A DNA stretch of 64,000 nt from Alistipes sp. (GTDB lineage Bacteria > Bacteroidota > Bacteroidia > Bacteroidales > Rikenellaceae): positions 1 to 64,000 of the forward strand of contig JAFXIS010000078.1 in NCBI GenBank assembly GCA_017532885.1. Direction: 5' to 3'. Shown here piece after piece: positions 33,444 to 42,794 of the stretch. The notes under the pieces are model-generated. The model saw nothing but the letters and a program-made list of their open reading frames with translations. It was not told the DNA's origin and made no database searches. The stretch's first letter is position 1, and each line of letters starts with the position of its first letter. The position numbers were made by a program, and so were the translations under genes.

Positions 33444-36353
33444 ATGAGAAGAAGAGTTTTGTGTTGTGCGTTTTTAACCCTATTGTGTGGTTTGTATTTT
33501 TGTAATGCTTGGGCGATAGGCGATAACGCGAAGGTTGAGATTATATCGGTGTTGCCCCGTCAGGTGTTGTGCCATGCGGAGAATGAGGGGCTTGTGCAAC
33601 CCGTTGTGGTAAAGTTGAGCAGCGCAACCGATATCGTGGTAGAGATAATGGTTGATGATAAGAAAATCTGTAATGCTAATTTATCGCAAGGAGAGCACTC
33701 AGTTGAGATAATGCTTCCGGAGGTGAGCGAAGAAACTTTGAGAAAACTGTCGCTGTGGCATGGCGAAGTGGATTTAGCGAGCCAAGCTTTCAAGCAGAGC
33801 CCTGTGAAGCATTGGACTATCTATTTGGTGCAGCATACGCATACCGATATCGGCTATACCAAGCCGCAGACTGAAATTTTGACCGAGCATTTGCGATATA
33901 TAGATTACGCATTGGCGTATTGTGATGCTACGGCGGATTACCCTGCGGATGCGCGCTTTAAGTGGACTTGCGAAACAGCATGGGCGGTCGATGAGTACTT
34001 AAAGACTCGCCCCAAGGAGCAGATTGCGCGCCTGAAGCACCATATCGAAGCGGGAAATATCGAGGTTACGGGATTGTATTTTCATTTTTCGGAGATCGTT
34101 GATGAACGCACCTTGCAGTCGTCGTTAGCACCTCTGCGTAGCTTCCGCGAGCATGGCATTCCGGTCTATACCGCTATGCAGAACGATGTGAATGGCGTGG
34201 CATGGTCGTTTGCTGACTATCTGCCCGATTTGGGAGTGAAGTACCTTTGGATGGGGCACCATAAACATAAGGCGTTGCTACCTTTCGATAAGCCTACAAT
34301 CTTCCGTTGGGAGTCACCTTCGGGGCGCACGCTGACGGCTTATCGTGGCGAGCATTATATGACCGCGAATTATTGGGGTATCGAGAAGGGAAACCTTGTG
34401 GAGTTGGAGCATAATATGCTCAATTATCTGCGTAGCCTGGAGGAACGGGCCTACCCATATGATGCAATCGGTATCCAATATTCGGGCTACTATACCGATA
34501 ACTCACCCCCTTCAGCAGAGGTATGTCGCATAATTAAGCAGTGGAACGAGAAGTATGCTTATCCGCGCCTGAGAAGTTCGTTGGCGCATGAGTTTATGGA
34601 CTATATCTCGGCACAAACTGCGGTTGAGATGCCTGTGCGACGCGTGGCATACCCCGATTGGTGGAGTGATGGTTTCGGCTCGGCAGCGCGTGAAACAGCG
34701 ATGGCGCGCCAAACTCATTCGGATGCGATTGTGGCTGAGGGTCTGCTCGCTATGGCCTCGTCGCTGAATCATACGCTACCTCCGCACTCTAATGCTGCCA
34801 TTGAACGAATACATCGAGATTTGCTCTTTTATGATGAGCATACCTTTGGGGCCTCCGAGAGCTTAACCGACCCTTCGTGCTGGAATAGCGTTGTTCAGTG
34901 GGCGCAGAAATCTGCATATGTGTGGTCGGCATTGAAGGATACCAAGATGTTGTATGAGCATGCTGCGGGATTATTGCAGGAGGATTTGCCGCGTTGCGAG
35001 TATCCTACATTGACACTTTATAATACGATGGGCTATGCGCGTACAGCATTGGCAAAGGTATATATCGACTATGAAATCATACCTAAAGATAGGGCGTTTA
35101 AGATTGTTGATAACGACGGAAATGCTTTGACCGTTCAGGTACAAGAGTCGCGCAATGAGGGGCGCTATTATCGTATTGAGGCTCCGAATCTTCCGGCTAT
35201 GGGCTACCGCACTTATAAAATTATAGTATCGCAGGACGAAGCAAAGCCTGCCTCTGTGGAGCAGTGCTCATTGGAGGTGCTTGAGAATGAGTTTTATCGT
35301 TTGACACTCTCGGCGAGTGGCGCGATCTCTTCTATCGTTGATAAAACCACGGGTGCGGAACTTGTGGACCAAAATGCTGAGTGGAACTTGGGTGCTGTGA
35401 TTTATGAGAGGTTAGCAGATAGGTGGCCATTGGCATGGTTTAGCCATTGCGACTTCTCGCGTACGGGCTTGCGTGATGTGAGGGTAGAGCGACGAGTGTC
35501 GGGTGAGATGTATCAAAGCATTCTGCTGCGCGGTGCTTTGCCGAGTGTAGAACCATCGTTTGGCGTGCAGCTCGAAATAAAGCTCTTTAACAACATTAAA
35601 CGCATCGAGTTGGATTATGCTATGCGTCGTGAGCCGGAGATTGAGCCTTCGAGTATATATGTGGCATTCCCATTTTTGCAAGCAAATGGTAAATTGGCTT
35701 TCGATGTGCATGGCGGTACGGTTTGGGCCGGAGAGAACCAGTTGGAGGGAAGCTCAAGTGCGTGGAATACGGTCCAGAGTTTTGTGGCAGTGCAGGGCGG
35801 CGGGCAACAGATAGTTTTAAGTTGTGCCGATACTCCTTTGGTGCAACTTGGTAATTTGCTGAATGATGATTTTCAGTATGTGAAGCGATATGAGCACCCT
35901 CATATCTACTCTTGGGTGATGAATAATTATTGGACTACAAATTTCAAGGCAACACAGGAGGGTGAGTTCCGCTGGCGATATGCTATTACCTCGACTGACG
36001 AAGAGCGTACATCCGAGGCTGTGAAATTTGGATATGATAATCGCTTGCCCATCTATGCGCGCGTAATGCCTGCGGGTGAGCAGAAACGAGCGGCATGGGA
36101 GTACTCGGCGTTTGAAATCGGTAGTGATAATATCGTAATGATTAGTTGCGCTCCCGCAGAAAAGCGAGGTTACTTGCTGTGCAATGTAAGAGAGGCGGCA
36201 GGAGAAACCTCTATGCTGCAATTTAGAGGTCAGGATGGAAGGTTGTTGCCGTTTGAGGTTGTGGATGTACTTGGTGAGCCACTTTCCGGGAAATATCGTG
36301 AACGATTGTTGCGGCCCTACGAGCAGGCGTTTGTGAGGTTGCGGGTGAAGTAA
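33444..36353 (+). CDS. GH38-family alpha-mannosidase
   Basis: Retaining zinc-dependent alpha-mannosidase family. The 969-residue precursor has a signal peptide (about 1-24, ending NAWA). The GH38 N-terminal domain begins near residue 125: IYLVQHTHTDIGYT carries zinc-ligand His and Asp residues, RFKWTCETAWAVDEYL follows, and MQNDVNGVAW near residue 247 holds the nucleophile Asp. GVKYLWMGHHKHK and the HTFGASES segment supply further active-site residues. The C-terminal half is the all-beta domain of the family. It is the last gene of the PUL operon and is closed by a long perfect hairpin. Confidence 0.9.
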   Translation: MRRRVLCCAFLTLLCGLYFCNAWAIGDNAKVEIISVLPRQVLCHAENEGLVQPVVVKLSSATDIVVEIMVDDKKICNANLSQGEHSVEIMLPEVSEETLRKLSLWHGEVDLASQAFKQSPVKHWTIYLVQHTHTDIGYTKPQTEILTEHLRYIDYALAYCDATADYPADARFKWTCETAWAVDEYLKTRPKEQIARLKHHIEAGNIEVTGLYFHFSEIVDERTLQSSLAPLRSFREHGIPVYTAMQNDVNGVAWSFADYLPDLGVKYLWMGHHKHKALLPFDKPTIFRWESPSGRTLTAYRGEHYMTANYWGIEKGNLVELEHNMLNYLRSLEERAYPYDAIGIQYSGYYTDNSPPSAEVCRIIKQWNEKYAYPRLRSSLAHEFMDYISAQTAVEMPVRRVAYPDWWSDGFGSAARETAMARQTHSDAIVAEGLLAMASSLNHTLPPHSNAAIERIHRDLLFYDEHTFGASESLTDPSCWNSVVQWAQKSAYVWSALKDTKMLYEHAAGLLQEDLPRCEYPTLTLYNTMGYARTALAKVYIDYEIIPKDRAFKIVDNDGNALTVQVQESRNEGRYYRIEAPNLPAMGYRTYKIIVSQDEAKPASVEQCSLEVLENEFYRLTLSASGAISSIVDKTTGAELVDQNAEWNLGAVIYERLADRWPLAWFSHCDFSRTGLRDVRVERRVSGEMYQSILLRGALPSVEPSFGVQLEIKLFNNIKRIELDYAMRREPEIEPSSIYVAFPFLQANGKLAFDVHGGTVWAGENQLEGSSSAWNTVQSFVAVQGGGQQIVLSCADTPLVQLGNLLNDDFQYVKRYEHPHIYSWVMNNYWTTNFKATQEGEFRWRYAITSTDEERTSEAVKFGYDNRLPIYARVMPAGEQKRAAWEYSAFEIGSDNIVMISCAPAEKRGYLLCNVREAAGETSMLQFRGQDGRLLPFEVVDVLGEPLSGKYRERLLRPYEQAFVRLRVK

Positions 36354-36370
36354 CTGTTAAAGTATATAAA

Positions 36371-36413
36371 ACATAAATGGCATCCGTAAAAATGCGGATG
36401 CCATTTATGTTTT
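36371..36413. terminator. Bidirectional terminator between PUL and pheT
   Basis: A perfect 16-bp stem (ACATAAATGGCATCCG and its complement) with an 8-base loop lies between the converging GH38 and pheT genes. The stem is flanked by T-rich sequence on the plus side. Confidence 0.85.
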
Positions 36414-36428
36414 ATGATAATATGTCCT

Positions 36429-38894
36429 TTATGAGCGAATCTGTGCGGCAGCACGCTGCTCGAATTGGCGGGTAAGGTTCGCCATAACCTTCTCAATAGC
36501 CTTATCGTTCAAGGTCTGGGTCTTATCCTCCAAAGTGAAGCCCAGGGCGTATGACTTCTTGCCTTCAGGGAGTTTGTCGCCCTCGTAAACATCGAACAGG
36601 GTAACTCGCTTCAAGAGTTTCTTCTCGGTAGCGAAAGCAATCTCGCGCAACTGAGCGAACGATACGCTCTTATCTACAAGCAGAGCCAAATCGCGCTTTA
36701 CCTCGGGGAACTTCGACAACTCCTCGACGGCAATGCGCTGCTTCTTGGCGGCACGCACGATAAGTTCGAAATCTATCTCGGCGAAGTAAACGGGCTGCTT
36801 GATATCGAACTTGCGCAGAATAGCGGGTGCAACAACACCCATTTCAACCATGCGCTTGTTACCCTGCATCAAACCTACTGCGTCGGCGTAGAGGTCGCTT
36901 GCGAGTGCATCGCTACGCAACGCATAGATGTCGATGCCAAAGCGGCGCAACAACTTCTCGACCGTAGCACGCAGGGTGTAGAACGATGCCGACTGCGCCT
37001 TCACATTCCACGAGGGAGCAGCGTCCAAACCTGTAACGGCAATGGCAATGCGGTACTTCTCCGAGTAGCGAGCCAAAGGATTCTCCTCGTTCTCAACCGT
37101 CGGGTCGTAGAAATAGCAGTTACCTAACTCAAAGAGTTTAAGGTCGGCGTTGCGGTGGTTGATATTAAGCTCGACAGCCTCCAAAGCGTTGAACAGCAAG
37201 GTCTGACGCATAACATTGAGGTCGGCACTCAGCGGATTCATAATCTTCACGCAGTTCTCGGCCTTGTAAGCCTCCAAGCCGTCGTAGTAGGCGGCCTTGG
37301 TCAAAGAGTTCGACATTATCTCGGTGTAACCGCACGCAGCCAAATGGTCGGCAGCGATGTTTATTAACTTATTCTTATCGGGGCGTGGAGCATACGACAG
37401 GGTAGAGTGTACCGCTGCGGGAATCTCCACATTGTTATATCCATAGATACGCAAGATATCCTCAACGAGATCGGCCTCGCGCTGCACATCTACGCGGTAT
37501 GGCGGAACGGCAACGGTCAGGGTGCGACCCTCCTCCTTCAAAATCTTTACCTCCAAAGCATCGAGAATGGTGCGAACAGTAGCCTCTTCAATCTCCTTGC
37601 CGATAAGCATATTTACGCGGTCGAGCGAAAGCTCAAATACGAAGTCCTCTGCCGGAGTGGGGTTGATATCGGTAATCTGGCTTGAAATCTTGCCACCGGC
37701 CAACTCCTTGAACAGAAGCGCGGCACGCTTCAAGGCGTATACCTGCATATTGGGGTCGATGCCTCGCTCGAAACGGAACGATGCGTCGGTGTTAAGGCCG
37801 TGACGCTTTGCCGAGCGACGAATTGATACGGGGTTGAAGTATGCACTCTCGAGGAAGATGTTTGTCGTAGTGTCGCTGACACCCGAATCCAAACCTCCAT
37901 ATACACCACCGATACACATAGGACGCTCTGCCGAGCAAATCATCAAATCCTCGGCTGAAAGCTTGCGCTCTACGCCATCCAAAGTAACGAATGGAGTACC
38001 CTCGGCGCAGTTCTTCACTACCACTTTGCGACCCTCAACCTTGTCGGCATCGAAGGCATGAAGGGGCTGGCCCAACTCGAAAAGTACATAGTTTGTAATA
38101 TCGACAAGGTTGTTCTTTGGGTTGATACCTGCTGCGCGCAACTCATTCTGCATCCATTCGGGTGAGGGGGCAATCTTACAATCGGTGATGGTAAGACCTG
38201 CATAGCGGGGTGCGGCCTCGCCATTCTCAACTACAACCTCAAATGGCATATCCTCGTTATCGATAGCGAAATCATCTACCGAAGGCAAATTCAACTTTGC
38301 ATCCTTGCCCTGTGAACGCAAATAGGCAACCAAATCGCGTGCTACGCCGATGTGTGAGGCTGCATCTACGCGGTTGGGTGTAAGGCCGATACCGATAAGA
38401 TAGTCATCTTTAACATTGAGATAATCGCGTGCTGCCATACCTACGGGAGCATCTTCCGGAAGCTCCATAATGCCGTCGTGCGACTCACCAATGCCCAGCT
38501 CATCCTCGGCACACAACATACCGAGTGACTCTACACCGCGAATCTTGCTGCGCTTAATCTTGAACTCTTCGTCGCCACCGTTGGGGTAGAGTACTGCACC
38601 TACCGTAGCGCACAAAACCTTCAAACCCTGACGGCAGTTGGGTGCGCCGCAAACAATATTCAATGGAGCATCGCCACCTACATCTACCGTAGTGATGTGG
38701 AGGTGGTCAGAATCGGGATGGTCCTCGCATGTGAGAACATGTCCTACAACAACACCCTGCAAACCGCCACGAATAGTCTCGATTTTGCGGAAATCTTCAA
38801 CCTCCAGACCTATATCGGTGAGGATTGTAGCAACCTCCTCGGCAGTGAGGTCGGTGTCGATATACTTCTTTAACCAATTAAATGAAATGTTCAT
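36429..38894 (-). CDS. pheT: Phenylalanine--tRNA ligase beta subunit
   Basis: Beta subunit of the heterotetrameric enzyme that charges tRNA-Phe. The 821-residue protein has the standard domain order: start MNISFNWLKKYIDTDLTAEEV, an OB-fold tRNA-binding domain (about 40-155; VVGHVLTCEDHPDSDHLHITTVDVG), B3/B4 editing domain (about 215-390; GLDSGVSDTTTNIFLESAYFNP), B5 domain (about 410-480), the catalytic-like core and a C-terminal anticodon-binding FDX-ACB domain (FPEVKRDLALLVDKSVSF onward). The length is normal and the frame is unbroken. pheS is not adjacent here. It is read from its own promoter on the minus strand. Confidence 0.97.
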   Translation of the reverse strand: MNISFNWLKKYIDTDLTAEEVATILTDIGLEVEDFRKIETIRGGLQGVVVGHVLTCEDHPDSDHLHITTVDVGGDAPLNIVCGAPNCRQGLKVLCATVGAVLYPNGGDEEFKIKRSKIRGVESLGMLCAEDELGIGESHDGIMELPEDAPVGMAARDYLNVKDDYLIGIGLTPNRVDAASHIGVARDLVAYLRSQGKDAKLNLPSVDDFAIDNEDMPFEVVVENGEAAPRYAGLTITDCKIAPSPEWMQNELRAAGINPKNNLVDITNYVLFELGQPLHAFDADKVEGRKVVVKNCAEGTPFVTLDGVERKLSAEDLMICSAERPMCIGGVYGGLDSGVSDTTTNIFLESAYFNPVSIRRSAKRHGLNTDASFRFERGIDPNMQVYALKRAALLFKELAGGKISSQITDINPTPAEDFVFELSLDRVNMLIGKEIEEATVRTILDALEVKILKEEGRTLTVAVPPYRVDVQREADLVEDILRIYGYNNVEIPAAVHSTLSYAPRPDKNKLINIAADHLAACGYTEIMSNSLTKAAYYDGLEAYKAENCVKIMNPLSADLNVMRQTLLFNALEAVELNINHRNADLKLFELGNCYFYDPTVENEENPLARYSEKYRIAIAVTGLDAAPSWNVKAQSASFYTLRATVEKLLRRFGIDIYALRSDALASDLYADAVGLMQGNKRMVEMGVVAPAILRKFDIKQPVYFAEIDFELIVRAAKKQRIAVEELSKFPEVKRDLALLVDKSVSFAQLREIAFATEKKLLKRVTLFDVYEGDKLPEGKKSYALGFTLEDKTQTLNDKAIEKVMANLTRQFEQRAAAQIRS

Positions 38895-38932
38895 AGTTAT
38901 ATGTTTTTACGATTATTCTCTTTTCTAACCTA

Positions 38933-38940
38933 CAAAGGTA
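38933..38940 (-). promoter_or_regulatory. -7 element of pheT
   Basis: TACCTTTG on the minus strand, 38 bases before the pheT start codon; the -33 region is weak. Confidence 0.5.
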
Positions 38941-38995
38941 ATGAAAAATCGTAATATTGCACCATTTTGGTCGCTGAAAGTTTTTGATTTTGTAG

Positions 38996-39003
38996 TATCT
39001 TTG
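38996..39003 (+). promoter_or_regulatory. -7 element of the UbiA-family gene
   Basis: TATCTTTG, 21 bases before the start codon. Several TTTG candidates lie upstream but none at the ideal spacing. Confidence 0.5.
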
Positions 39004-39024
39004 CCGCGTTAAAACTTTTGGAAT

Positions 39025-39894
39025 ATGAATAAAATATCGAAATATGGCCGTTTGGTGAAGTTTTCGCATACGATTTTTGCGATGCCTTTTGCCTTGATGT
39101 CATTTACCTATGCAGTTAAAACCATGCCCGAAGATGTCGGCTTGAATGTGTGGGTATTGCTCGCGCAAGTTGTTATGTGTATGGTCTTTGCGCGTAATGT
39201 TGCTATGGGTTTCAATCGTTGGGCCGATAGGGATATCGACGCTAAAAATCCCCGTACTGCGCAGCGTGAAATTCCGGCGGGCGAGATTTCTCCCCGTGCA
39301 GCGGTTACATTTGTGGCGATAAATGCTGTGGCGTTTATTGTCGTTGCCGCAACTATCAATCCGCTTACGGCGTGGCTGTCGCCCGTAGCGTTGGCGGTTG
39401 TGATGTTTTACAGCTATTGCAAACGATTTACTTCGTTGGCGCATTTGGTTTTGGGTCTTTCGCTTTCGATTGCTCCTGTGGGCGCTTATATCGCTGTTCG
39501 CGGAGAGTTTGCCTTAGAGCCTTGCATCTTGGCATTGGTTGTTTTGACCTGGTGCGGAGGTTTCGATATTATCTACGCTTTGCAGGATTGTGCATTTGAT
39601 AGAGAGCAGGGCTTGCACTCTATTCCGGCGCGTTTCTCGGCACGGACATCACTCTATATCAGTATCGCACTGCATGTTGTAAGTGTGGCGGCTCTGGCGT
39701 GGTTTATGGTAGAGGTCGGAGCCAATTGGCTGATGTGGTGTGGAGCGGCTGTTTTTGCGGCAATTCTTATGCTCGAACATATACTTGTAACGCCCACTCG
39801 TCAGCGTAATATCGGTATCGCTTTTGGTACGCTGAACGGCCTTGCATCGCTCGCGTTGGCGGTGTTTGTAATTTTGGGCTTATTGATGGCTTAA
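39025..39894 (+). CDS. UbiA-family prenyltransferase, probably for menaquinone
   Basis: A 289-residue polytopic inner-membrane enzyme that attaches a polyprenyl chain to an aromatic acceptor. The two Asp-rich motifs are present: [24 protein letters not shown] (about 66-89; Asn-x3-Asp-x-Asp) and [21 protein letters not shown] (about 179-199). About eight or nine membrane helices are visible. The sequence style is that of the short UbiA-like group originally called 4-hydroxybenzoate polyprenyltransferase and later tied to the futalosine route of menaquinone synthesis (MqnP); Bacteroidetes do not make ubiquinone, so a quinone role of that kind is likely but unproven. The EamA-type gene starts 10 bases after it. 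Confidence 0.85.
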   Translation: MNKISKYGRLVKFSHTIFAMPFALMSFTYAVKTMPEDVGLNVWVLLAQVVMCMVFARNVAMGFNRWADRDIDAKNPRTAQREIPAGEISPRAAVTFVAINAVAFIVVAATINPLTAWLSPVALAVVMFYSYCKRFTSLAHLVLGLSLSIAPVGAYIAVRGEFALEPCILALVVLTWCGGFDIIYALQDCAFDREQGLHSIPARFSARTSLYISIALHVVSVAALAWFMVEVGANWLMWCGAAVFAAILMLEHILVTPTRQRNIGIAFGTLNGLASLALAVFVILGLLMA

Positions 39895-39904
39895 GTTGTA
39901 GATT

Positions 39905-40801
39905 ATGTGGGTGTTATTGGCATTTTTGTCGGCTGCGCTGCTGGGCTTTTATGATGTGGCGAAGAAGCAGGCTTTACGCGATAATGCAGTGCCCGTTGTG
40001 CTACTGTTAAACACGCTCTTTTCGACCATTCTCTTCTCGCCGTTTATTATCTCGGCGGAGTGTGGTGCGGGGTGGTTTGACGGTACTATTTTTGAAGTTG
40101 CACATGGTTCGTGGCACGACCATATGTTGGTCGTGATAAAGTCGGCAATTGTGCTGTCGTCGTGGATTTTCGGTTATATCGGAATAAAACATCTTCCCAT
40201 AACTATCGTCGGTCCGATTAACGCCACGCGCCCTGTGCTGGTGCTGTTGGGAGCGTTGTTGATTTTCGGCGAGAGGTTGAACGGCTTGCAGTGGGTGGGT
40301 GTGACGCTTGCCATTGTGTCGGTCTTTCTGCTTTCGCGTGCAGGTCGTAAGGAGGGTATCGACTTTAAGCATAACAAATGGATATATTCGATTGCTGCTG
40401 CGGCAGTTATGGGTGCTGTGAGCGGACTTTACGACCGCTATATTATGCGCGAATTGGAGCCCGTATTTGTGCAGAGCTGGTATAACCTTTATCAGTTTTT
40501 GATGATGTCTGCGGCGGTTGTTACTTTGCGCGTGGTGCAGGGCCGAGGTGTTGCTTTTCATTGGTCTTGGGCTATTCCGATGATATCTATTTTGCTCTCG
40601 GCTGCCGACTTGGCATATTTGATTGCACTCTCCGACAAAGAGGCGATGATTTCGGTTGTGTCGATGGTACGCCGCTCGTCGGTTGTGGTGTCGTTTGCTT
40701 GTGGCGCGATGCTCTTCAAGGAGAGTAATTTGCGCGCGAAAGCGTGGGATTTGGCACTTATTCTTGTGGGTATGATATTCCTCTATTTAGGCTCTCGATA
40801 G
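39905..40801 (+). CDS. EamA-family (DMT) transporter
   Basis: A 298-residue inner-membrane protein with about ten hydrophobic segments in two EamA repeats (roughly 1-135 and 155-298), the drug/metabolite transporter layout. The recognisable elements are the N-terminal WVLLAFLSAALLGFYDVAKKQAL, the end of the first repeat (TLAIVSVFLLSRAG) and the second repeat GAVSGLYDRYIMR. The substrate cannot be told from sequence; relatives export amino acids or metabolites or take up nucleotide-sugars. It is probably cotranscribed with the prenyltransferase gene just upstream. No terminator is obvious in the 135 bases before lepA. Confidence 0.85.
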   Translation: MWVLLAFLSAALLGFYDVAKKQALRDNAVPVVLLLNTLFSTILFSPFIISAECGAGWFDGTIFEVAHGSWHDHMLVVIKSAIVLSSWIFGYIGIKHLPITIVGPINATRPVLVLLGALLIFGERLNGLQWVGVTLAIVSVFLLSRAGRKEGIDFKHNKWIYSIAAAAVMGAVSGLYDRYIMRELEPVFVQSWYNLYQFLMMSAAVVTLRVVQGRGVAFHWSWAIPMISILLSAADLAYLIALSDKEAMISVVSMVRRSSVVVSFACGAMLFKESNLRAKAWDLALILVGMIFLYLGSR

Positions 40802-40863
40802 TCTTTTGTGTCCCATAATCACTCTTTTTTGATACATCTTTTCAAATAAATAGAGGTATGAAA

Positions 40864-40894
40864 TTGTGGATTTGTGAATAATTTCGTATTTTTG
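40864..40894 (+). promoter_or_regulatory. lepA promoter
   Basis: TTG at 40864-40866, 20 bases, TATTTTTG at 40887-40894; the lepA start codon is 42 bases downstream. Confidence 0.65.
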
Positions 40895-40936
40895 CACGAT
40901 TATATATTTGGGTAATAGTGTAAATTTATATACGGG

Positions 40937-42727
40937 ATGAAGAATATCCGCAATTTTTGTATTATAGCACATATCGACCACGGCAAATCTACACTTGCCG
41001 ACCGCTTGTTGGAGTTTACCAATACGCTGAATCAGCGCGAGATGCAGTCGCAGGTGCTGGACGATATGGACTTGGAGCGCGAAAAGGGTATCACCATCAA
41101 GAGCCACGCCATTCAGATGGAGTATAAGGCTAAAAATGGCGAAACCTATGTGCTGAATCTGATTGATACCCCGGGACATGTCGATTTCTCGTACGAGGTG
41201 TCACGCGCCATTGCCTCATGTGAGGGTGCATTGCTGGTGGTAGATGCTACGCAAGGTATTCAGGCGCAGACAATTTCAAACCTATATCTCGCAATCGGCA
41301 ACGATTTGGAGATTGTGCCGGTGCTCAATAAGATTGATGTTGAGTCGGCTATGGTCGATGAGGTCAAGGACCAGATTATCGACCTTATTGGCTGCAAGGA
41401 TGAAGATATTCTGCTCGCCTCGGGTAAGACAGGTCAGGGCGTTGAGGATGTCTTGGAGGCAATTGTGGCACGCATCCCTGCTCCCAAGGGTGACGAAGAG
41501 GCTCCGTTGCAGGCCCTAATCTTTGATTCGGTATTTAATCCTTTCCGTGGTATTATCGCATATTTCCGTGTCTTTAACGGTACAATCCGTAAGGGCGACC
41601 ATGTGAAGTTCTTCAATACGGGCAGTGATTACGATGCCGACGAGGTGGGCGTATTGAAACTCAAGATGTGCCCTCGTCAGGAGATTAAGGCGGGCGATGT
41701 GGGTTATATCTGCTCGGGAATCAAGACCTCGACCGATGTGAAGGTCGGAGATACCATTACCTCGATGGCGAAGCCCTGCACGGAGGCTATTGCCGGTTTT
41801 GAGGATGTTAAGCCGATGGTCTTTGCGGGTGTATATCCCGTCGAGGCGGACCAATATGAGGATTTGCGTGCCTCGCTTGAGAAGTTGCAGTTAAATGATG
41901 CTTCGCTGACATTCGAGCCGGAGTCGTCGCTCGCGTTGGGATTTGGTTTCCGTTGCGGATTCTTGGGTTTGCTGCATATGGAGATTATTCAGGAGCGTCT
42001 ATATCGTGAGTTCGATATGGATGTGATTACGACCGTGCCGAATGTGTCGTACCGCATTACAACCACTTCTGGCGAGGTGCTGGAGGTGCATAATCCGTCG
42101 GGATTGCCCGAAATTACGAAAGTGTCGTCTATCGAGGAGCCATATATCAATGCGCAGATTATTACCAAGGCTGATTTCTTGGGTGCTGTGATAAAGTTGT
42201 GTATCGACAAGCGTGGCGTGATGAAGAATCAGAACTTTATTACGCAGGACCGCGTGGAGGTTAATTTTGAAATGCCGTTGTCGGAGATAGTCTTCGATTT
42301 TTACGATAAGTTGAAGAGTATTTCGAAGGGCTACGCTTCGTTCGACTACCATCGTACGGGCTATCAGCCGTCGAAGTTGGCGAAGTTGGATATTCTCTTA
42401 AATGGTGAGCCTGTCGATGCTCTGTCGTCGCTTATCTATGCCGACCACGCTTATGATTTCGGTCGTAAGATGTGTGAGAAACTTAAGGAACTCATTCCGC
42501 GCCAGCAGTTCGATATTGCCATTCAGGCGGCTATTGGTGCGAAGATTATCGCGCGCGAAACGGTAAAGGCTGTGCGTAAGGATGTGACGGCAAAGTGTTA
42601 CGGTGGAGATATCTCGCGTAAGCGTAAGTTGCTGGAGAAGCAGAAGGCCGGTAAGAAGCGCATGCGTCAGGTAGGTCAGGTGCAGGTGCCGCAGTCGGCA
42701 TTCTTGGCGGTACTTAAGATGGACTAA
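40937..42727 (+). CDS. lepA: Elongation factor 4 (LepA)
   Basis: Ribosome-associated translational GTPase that assists initiation and back-translocation under stress. The 596-residue protein has all the GTPase motifs: [16 protein letters not shown] (G1), the switch region with [23 protein letters not shown] (G3) and NKIDVESA (G4), followed by EF-G-like domains and the LepA-specific C-terminal domain ending [22 protein letters not shown]. The length is normal for the family. It begins at [17 protein letters not shown], as in other Bacteroidetes. It is expressed from its own promoter and followed after 67 bases by an acyl-CoA synthetase gene. Confidence 0.97.
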   Translation: MKNIRNFCIIAHIDHGKSTLADRLLEFTNTLNQREMQSQVLDDMDLEREKGITIKSHAIQMEYKAKNGETYVLNLIDTPGHVDFSYEVSRAIASCEGALLVVDATQGIQAQTISNLYLAIGNDLEIVPVLNKIDVESAMVDEVKDQIIDLIGCKDEDILLASGKTGQGVEDVLEAIVARIPAPKGDEEAPLQALIFDSVFNPFRGIIAYFRVFNGTIRKGDHVKFFNTGSDYDADEVGVLKLKMCPRQEIKAGDVGYICSGIKTSTDVKVGDTITSMAKPCTEAIAGFEDVKPMVFAGVYPVEADQYEDLRASLEKLQLNDASLTFEPESSLALGFGFRCGFLGLLHMEIIQERLYREFDMDVITTVPNVSYRITTTSGEVLEVHNPSGLPEITKVSSIEEPYINAQIITKADFLGAVIKLCIDKRGVMKNQNFITQDRVEVNFEMPLSEIVFDFYDKLKSISKGYASFDYHRTGYQPSKLAKLDILLNGEPVDALSSLIYADHAYDFGRKMCEKLKELIPRQQFDIAIQAAIGAKIIARETVKAVRKDVTAKCYGGDISRKRKLLEKQKAGKKRMRQVGQVQVPQSAFLAVLKMD

Positions 42728-42794
42728 AAATCCGCTTGTCGGGTAAAAATCAGAAAAGTTAGAGAAGAAAGATAAATAAAAACTTAAATAAAGT

